From Apoda limacodes (taxonomy: Eukaryota > Arthropoda > Insecta > Lepidoptera > Limacodidae): a stretch of 64,000 bases of DNA. The position numbers and the translations under genes were made by a program. The stretch is taken from assembly GCA_946406115.1 (NCBI GenBank), contig OX291562.1, positions 11,128,001 to 11,192,000 on the forward strand, written 5' to 3'. Under the pieces are notes generated by a model. It ran no database searches, was not told the origin of the DNA, and was given only the letters and a program-made list of their open reading frames with translations. Of the stretch, positions 52,001-61,000 are shown piece after piece. How positions within the stretch are numbered: position 1 is the stretch's first letter; each line of letters starts with the position of its first letter.

Positions 52001-55000
52001 ACCCGAGTATTGTTCAGGACACTCAGAATTTTGTCCAGATGACGTATACAAAATGGATGGAATACCGTGCGGTAAAGAGGACGAGGTAAATATTTGTACT
52101 GCACAAATATTAAATATTATAATTATTATTCCCATGGTACTGTCCCAGCCATTGTGGCTCATTGTGCAATGACCTGCCTGCTGAACTGAGGGGCGTGGGT
52201 CCGATTTCCGCACAGGACAAACATTTATTTGATAGACATTTGTGTTCGTATTTACAAAAAAAAAAGGATTTATATATGTATTTGTATCGATTACCTGGTA
52301 TCTACAATACAAGCTTCGCCCAGTTAAGTACCAGATGACGCTATGTTATATGACCAAAAATACTATTATTATTATTTATTTCACTTATACAGTCCTTATC
52401 GCCTTCGATAAATCCGACAACGTCGAGACAGTCATGGCGCCGCGACAAAATGTATAACTGGCTGAACAGCACCCGTCGTCGACATTATGTTAGTCTGTTG
52501 CGCTCGCCCCCAGTCTCGCCGCGCACAGCGCCTCACAATTGCTTTGTCTACACACTTTCGACGGCAGACTGTATAAATGAAAAGAATGTTAAGTCTGTGG
52601 TACTCTTACTATGTTAAGCAAATAGTAATCTAATAGTTTTATCAAAACCGGATGACCTTGTCAAGTTTCTCAACTTAAAATCTAATGACCTTGTCAACTT
52701 TGTCAACTCAAACCCGATGACCTTGTCAACTTTGTCAACTCAATACCCGATGACCTTGTCAACTTTGTAAACTCAAACCCGATGACCATGTCATCTTTGT
52801 CAACTCAAAACCCGCTCAAAACCCGATGACCTTGTCAACTTTGTCAACTATCCTATTACAGGCTTATTGTGCCCGTGGATCATGCCGGTCGCACTCAGAC
52901 CAGTGTCGTTTGCTGTGGGGCACGACTGGGACTAACTCAAATGTACGATGTTACACACAGAACAACCCTAAAGGAAACCAGTAAGTTTTCTTGTATTTTT
53001 TATTTAATTAACGAAAATCACACCATTTTAAACTATTATAGCGCTTGGATTTTACTTTTAAACTGGCATTTAAATTAAAGGCCTGATTTGGTTGTTATAG
53101 TTTTAAAACTTAGATGAAGTTGATGCAGTTTTTTTGTGGTTAAGAAATCCTCATTCTCGTCGCGAAGTGTATCCTACCAACTAAAACGAACGTAGGGCTG
53201 TCCTTTAGCCGCTATGTGTCAGGTTCCGGGTACGCAGTTGCCGCCCCCGTTGCAAAATTGGAAGTATTCTATGCGAACTATTTATCCTCCACTTCTCCCT
53301 TTAGTAGAAACGCACGAGGAACACGCCAACAGCCTCTTCTCCCCATGAGGAATCTGGAGAGCGCGGTAATGGGAGACCACTCAAATCCTACTTCTACCAC
53401 TTCACGCCCCAATGTCCATTGGATGAATGATCTTTCATAGACAAGTAATTATAGAGGTTGTCTCTTCGCTGTCCATGCAATCAAGCTAACGCCATCGTTT
53501 CTGCCTAATTGAGCCCAAATTGACAGCCTTGAATAAAGCAGTTGCCTGCGTAAGGGGTTACAATAGCCAAGTCCCTGCCTGGTTGCACATTAACGTACTC
53601 AAAAATCTATTCACTGCTTCAATACTCATTCACACAGTCCATCATCGCCTTTGACAACGTCGAGGAGTCATGGCACCGCGACAAAATGCATGACTGGACA
53701 TAACCCAACTTGCCATATGTAACGACATAGGCTGGTTGACCAGCCCCCCCCCCCCCCCGCACGACCCCGACGTCCTCGGGTGTCGGCGCTTCTCGCCCCC
53801 ACCCACTCGCGGTCACAACCGCGTAACGGGGAACTCCCCTCCTGGCGCTGGCTCACGCCGGTCGAAGAGACGACCCCAAGAGTGACAACCCAAGCCAAGG
53901 CTCCCCCCGCGGGGAGCCCTTAAGCGTTGGGCGCTATATGGGCTGAGACTCCTGAAGAGTCTCGTCCCAAAAGATCCGTAGAGCAGTAATGGCTGTATCA
54001 GCCAACTGCCATTCGGTTCACAAAAAAAATAGGCTAGTAGGGTGCGCTCGCCCCTCGTCTCGCCGCGCCCCTTTCCTCACAATTGCCTTGTCTAGACACC
54101 TTCGATGTCTCCTACTGAATGAAACTGCGTACCAAATTTTATCGAAATCTGATCACCTGTTATTAGATTTAAACTTTCACATTTAAAATATAATAAGTAT
54201 AAGTTAAGTACCTATATGAATAATTTCAATGTTGCATATATTTTTGTATTATTATGTATTATGTAAATTAGGAAATCGGATTATTGTGAATTTTGCAGAA
54301 AATCTACCAGACCAGGCCTTTATTGAATGCTTAAGAATGAATGCTACTACTTAATTGCTATGTTAAGTAATAATTATTCTTACATGTTTATTTCTTAAAT
54401 TAGTAAAAGTTTGGGAACCAATTTGATTTCTGACCTTGTAAACAAAAATTAGTTAGTTATTATTATAAATCTTTAAAAACTAGCTATTTGCTGCGGTTTC
54501 GCTCGAATTCGGTCATAGCCGTGGGATTCCTACAGAAGCCCCTTAATTAATTATTTATCGATACATAATAAACTTCTATGAATTTTCAAACCATCAAATT
54601 GTTAATGGCAGTTAATAACAAATTAAAATCTAAGTAAGTAACTATTATTTTCTCATGGTTAATGGCAAAAAGTATAGTACATAACTTGTGAAAAAAAAAA
54701 TACCTTTGAATCCTTTAAAGTTAATCTCGAGAGTACTCAAACTATATTTGCTTATAATTGCCTTGTTAAATCCGTTATTAGTTAAAAGGTCAGAAATCAA
54801 GTAATTAGTTCGTCTTAACTTCCGTACTATAAGTTAACTTTTGGCACAATAAGCACTTTACGCCCACCCCCAAGCTGTTCCGGAACGATGAAATTGCTTA
54901 AGTGGATTGTCACTTCATCAAACCACTTTGACATGCTCTCCGTTGTCCGTTGTAACTCTGAAAATGTGGCACTAGGCGGTCACCCATCTAGGTGCTGACC

Positions 55001-58000
55001 ACACCTGACGTTGCTTAACTGCACTTATCGTTTCTGATAGACAAATGCTTTCACGAGGTCCTCAGGTTTATTGTATTTTTTTATTTAAATTTACAATTAA
55101 ATATAGTAAGTAGTAACCCTAACCGGAATTTCGTTGATTTAAATATAATTTAATAAACTTTACATTTTTTTATGCTATATTCACCGTTTTCTTTGTGTAT
55201 GAGTTGGCTTGAAATAACTAGAGGTAACGCAAACATATCTTATATCTTTCATTGCATGCTATTTTTTCATCTCACGGGGGACATGGTTCCAAATTAATCT
55301 AGCATGGTGTGGTATATCAATTGGTGCTGTGTTTCTTTTTACTGCATGTCGCCGAATATTTTCATACAAAAGTTGGTGTGAGTATGTTTTTTTTTCTAAG
55401 TGCCAGTTGCCTTCCTATTTCTTAGCTTAGTTTCTGTTGTCATATTTTGTTAAGGGCCGGTTTCATCTTTTTCTTATGTGTACTTCATATAAATTTGCTG
55501 TTTTTTTCTGTTAATGCCTAACAGTTTAATCAAAATATAGTAAATAATTTAGTGATTAGATTATAGAATAAATTAAATTAGTATGTCATTTTTGATGTAA
55601 CTAACCATCAAAATAGTTATCGTTTTGCGTCGTAGTAAATCTTAATTATTATTACAAAGTATATGTCAGAGAAATTGTAGGAATTTAAAAATAATAAAAC
55701 GGGAATCAATGCGGCATTATTTGGCAAAATACCTTTTTTCCCGACATTTCGGCTGGGTTACTGGCGATGCGCGGCGTCGTCGGCTTCGAGAGGAGGCGTC
55801 CTGTTGAACTACCCTCACCTTGTCTTTATAATTGTCAAAATCACTACACACAACACTAACGGTGTCCTCGGGTGCGTTCGATGTAGGTTTGCCAAATAAT
55901 GACGCGTTTAATCCCGTTTTATTATTTTGAAATTAGTAATGGAACGCGTAAATTTAAAAACTTAAATTGTAGCAATATTAGTAAAGGCGACCATACACGG
56001 ACTGTTCGAGCAGGTAATCCATGGACAACGTACTCGGACAGTTAATTTTGTCTGTACTTGCGTAATCAACCTTCAGGTGCTATATCGGTAATGAGTAATA
56101 AAAAAAATAAAAAAACATAACACACAGCGGTCCTTTACAACTGGTCGAGCGGAAGTGTCGCGACTTCTCAATCGGTCTTGCGTATCTCGAATCGAATAGA
56201 AGATTATAGTTCAGTAGGTAGTAAACGACTGTTTCGAGCTGTTCGTGTATGGCCAGCCTAACTATGTACTATAAATATTTTTATTTAGTATAACTTTGTC
56301 TAATGAATTTATGAAACCTGCCTTCAATTTCATAAAAACTAAAAATTATATGGTCACAATTCTTTGACCGCATAGGAATGGCAATTGCGGCTACAATCGA
56401 ACCAAACAGATCTACCACCCCTGCTCTAGTGATGATGTAAAGTGTGGTCTACTTCAATGCAGGCATCTCAACGAAAGACTTGAATTTGGCATGGAGTCGG
56501 TTGCGACACTATCACAGATATTTATTAACAGTCACGGTAAGTGATGTCTGATGTCAAGTGGGTGTGGGTATTGCTCTTACCGTAAGAATAAAATAATAAG
56601 ATTGATTGCAATGCGTGCCAATCTATGAGAGACTGACATTTATCAAAGTTTTGAGAACGTCATAGAAGTAACGGTAAGTTTATGATGTCTGATGTCCATG
56701 TGATGTCAACTAGGTACGAGTGTTGCTCTTACCGTAAGAATAAGATCGACTTTGATGCGTGCCAATCTATGAGAGACTGACATTCATCAAAGTTTTATGA
56801 ACGTCATAGAAGTAACGGTAAGATTATGATGTCTGATATCAATGTGATGTCAACTAGGTACGAGTATTGCTCTTACCGTAAGAGTAAGATCAACTTCAAT
56901 GCGTGCCAATCTATGAGAGACTGACATTCATCAAAGTTTTATGAACGTCATAGAAGTAACGGTAAGATTATGATGTCTGATATCAATGTGATGTCAACTA
57001 GGTACGAGTATTGCTCTTACCGTAAGAGTAAGATCAACTTCAATGCGTGCCAATCTATGAGAGACTGACATTCATCAAAGTTTTATGAACGTCATAGAAG
57101 TAACGGTAAGATTATGATGTCTGATATCAATGTGATGTCAACTAGGTACGAGTATTGCTCTTACCGTAAGAGTAAGATCAACTTCAATGCGTGCCCATCT
57201 ATGAGAGACTGACATTCATCAAAGTTTTATGAACGTCATAGAAGTAACGGTAAGTTTATGATGTCTGATGTCCATGTGATGTCAACTAGGTACGAGTATT
57301 GCTCTTACCGTAAGAGTAAGATCAACTTCAATGCGTGCCAATCTATGAGAGACTGACATTCATCAAGTTTTAAGAACGTCATAGAAGTAACGGTAAGCTC
57401 ATGGTGTCTGATGTCAACTAGGTATGGGAATTGCGGTCACTATCGCAATAATAAAACCTACTACCGGTGCGCCCGCGAAGATGTGATGTGTGGTATACTT
57501 CAATGCATGACTGTCGACGAAAAATTAAAGTTCGGAATGGAGCCACTTGTCAAGATATCTAAAATGTTATACAGCAGTAATGGTAAGTGTATGCTTTCTG
57601 ATATTAAGTAGGTACATCAGTTGCAATCATGACATTTCTCAGCTGTCCATCACTCGCATGCCTACATGAATTATTCTACCATATATATAAAGGTAAGTGT
57701 ACCTTAATATGATGTAAACTAGGAATACCCATTGTGTTCATAGTCATATAAATAGGTCTAGATTTTGTATACCAGCATGAAGATAGGGTGCTGCCATCTC
57801 TAAGAACAGCTATGAGGATCCAGATTACATCCACTTGCTTTTAACTATATATTTTACGCGATTGATGTGTGACTTTCTGATGTTAACTAGGTATGGGAAT
57901 TGCGGTCATGATATGCAAGGGGTCTACTACCGATGTGCTAAAGAAGATGTAAAATGTGGTCTTTTACAATGCAGACACTACGCGAATGGTTTATGGAAAT

Positions 58001-61000
58001 TCAGAAACACATTTAAATATTCTCTACCGTCCTCTAGTGTTAATGATCATAGTAAGTCTAATATTAAATGCAAGTTAATGCTTTAAAAGACCTCGGCTTC
58101 TATATGTGCCGCTTTATTTATAGTGGTCCCCACACATGTTTAGAAAAAAAACAATGTGTTTTAAATCCCATACAAAAAATTTGATGACGTCATAACTACT
58201 AAAGAGAAATATTTTTAAGAACTGCTGCTTAAAAATTGTTCCCAACTAAAGTACCTGCTACTGAGTGCTACTAGACGGCTTTCCTCTACATATCATCAAA
58301 TTTAAAGGCTTCATGAACCGGGACTAAAACGGGTTTCAGTAAGAAAACCGACGTTCACAAAGTTAACACTAAAAGTAAAAATAAGCTGTTGGTGCATGAT
58401 ACACGTCTACACAAAATTATTAACACTTTCATGTTGCAATGTATACACTTTTACAACAAAGTTCATAATAAAATTCAAAAGCTATATCAATTAGCAAATT
58501 TTTTTTTTTTATCAAACAACAACTTTGTAAAAAAGCATACTACAAAATTTCAGACTATATAAATGATAAAAATCCATGGGACTGAAGATGCTCAATTACA
58601 GGACACATAGGTAAATTATAATGGAAGTAATATAAAATTGTATGGCTAATTTTTTTTAATAAAAAACTTTTATGAGTGTATTTGTATTTCTTCTTATGAT
58701 AATATGTACTAAATATGTTGTTAACTACATGATTTTTTTTTAAAAGAGTAACGATCGAGTTTCTTGCCGGATTCTTCTAGGTAGAAATCTTTATTTGTTA
58801 ACCGGATTTCAAAAAATATTATTTCATAACGTTGACGAGTAAAAACCTAATTTGAATTTAAAAAAATTACTGAGTTTGGCTAAATGGCAAAATATTTTAT
58901 ATATTTACCACAGCGGATGACATAAAAAAAATGTGTAAGGTATTGGTACTTTATGTAAAATAATTATGCGGAAATAGACCCTGTAGAGTATTGGTTAAAT
59001 AAGATACTACGAAAATAGAAATAGTATTTTACGCGACATTTTTTTTTTATTTAATGAAATAATGGAATAAAGCCATGGATGCAAGAAAGTTTTGATTTTT
59101 AAATTAAAACAATTATTCATAAGTAAACGCACTCTATTAGTAATAATAAGATAATAAACACGATACGATAATAAGATAATAAACACGATACGACATAATA
59201 TAAATATTCTTTAATAACAATTAAAAATAGGTTTTTTTTTATCGCAAACAAAGATAAATCACAAATAAGTTGGCTGTCCGTTTACCAGTCGCGTCGGTTG
59301 GCACCTATGTGGAGCAGCAGTGCCCAGGTCATTCCGCGAGCCACCGGACGAATTATACGTGGAATGCTTCGCGGCTTTCTTCACTCTCATTATGGCCCCT
59401 GACTCGGCTGCAGGGGAACGAACCTCCGGCCACATCCCCATCTATAAATATAATATGGCAACGACCTGCCTAGAAAATTTAAAAAATGCATGTTTTCGAT
59501 TATTCCATTCTAACATTATGTATGTAAATAACCATACCATACCATATATGTATGTGAAAAACCATAAATTGGCTACTTATATATATAAATAAATGAAATA
59601 TAAAGATATTTAACGATATTTTCGACTAATTACTGCGCTTCTAAAAGCTAGAACCTTCCAGGTTAAAATATTAATTAGTTGTAAAAAGTACGTTAAAATC
59701 CATTTAATAGACTTATAAGCGGACATTAAATTTTATAACTTGAAAAAAATAGGTTTTTTAACTAAGTACTTAGAACAATTCAACTAACAAAATAGGTAAA
59801 AATTACCATATTGATTTCAGTTCAGTTTTACCACACAATTTTTTGATAAAATAACGAAAAAATCGGCCAAGTGCGAGTCGGACTCGCGCACTAAGGGTTC
59901 CGTACCATTATCTTTAAAAACGGAAAAAAAAAATCACGTTTGTTGTATGGAAGCCCCCTTAAATATTTATTTTATTCTATTCTTTAGTATTTGTTGTTGA
60001 AGCGGCAACAGAAATACATCTTCTGTGAAAATTTCAACTGTCTAACTATCACAGTTCATGAGATACAGCCTGGTGACAGACGGACGGACGGACGGACAGC
60101 GAAGTCTTAGTAATAGGGTTCCGCTAATTACTCTTTGTGTACGGAACCCTAAAAAGTAACGCACGCAACGGTTAAATTATGTGAAGTTCATTACAATTGC
60201 TGTAATATTAAATGATATTTGTAAAGCTCATTGTCAAAATTTACTATAATGGCCACACTGCGCGATCGTCTAACCGTTCGTCTAACCGATCGTCTAACCT
60301 TTCAACTGTAGAGATAGTTTCGTGACGTTGGGTCGTCGTATTGACGTGCGATCACACTCGTGCCGGCGGAAAGTTGTTAAATTAACTTTTAATTTTTGGA
60401 TTGTGAATAGTACCGTTTTATATTTAAGACATAATTAGTACAACCTAAGCGGGAACACCAATGCACGAATTAGATGGATTGCAGTTGGGAGACCTGAATC
60501 CAAAAGTGAAATCAAATGCAGTCAGAAAGTGAAAGCAAAGGTAAAGGTAGTGTTATAGGTTTCACCTACAAAGGTCGTGGTAACCGCATGTTTTTCCGTT
60601 TCGGTAAGTATTGCTTTACATTTATCAGTTCTCAAATTCAAGTCCATAAAAATCATCTAGTTCTGATTCGATCTTGACGTACATTATTTATATATGTACA
60701 TATATGTTAATTATGTAAAGAGTAATATTGGTCATTATCACATTTCGGAATTAGATAACTTTTATCGACTTCAATTAATACCTCCCGGAGTGCAGTAATC
60801 AGCAGACAAATTTAATGTTCCACACAAAAGGTAATTTTCTTTGACTAGTAATAGCTCTTGTTTAGTTCTTAAAAGAGAGAACGATATATTTAAAGGGCCT
60901 GTAACGCGCAAGTAATGCCCCTGATGTTGCCAGTGTCCATGCCTATGGTGATCGTTAATATCAGTAAGGTCGTTGATTGTAGCACAGCCTAAACAATAAT

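Noticed and set aside
52242..52457. A gene across the SINE tail
   Set aside because: The frame is made of SINE tail and repeat N sequence.
56537..57421. CRISPR-like array
   Set aside because: Whole units repeat without unique spacers, in a eukaryotic intron.
59259..59592. Overlapping genes on both strands
   Set aside because: A short GC-rich patch opens several frames; no domain and no splice support.
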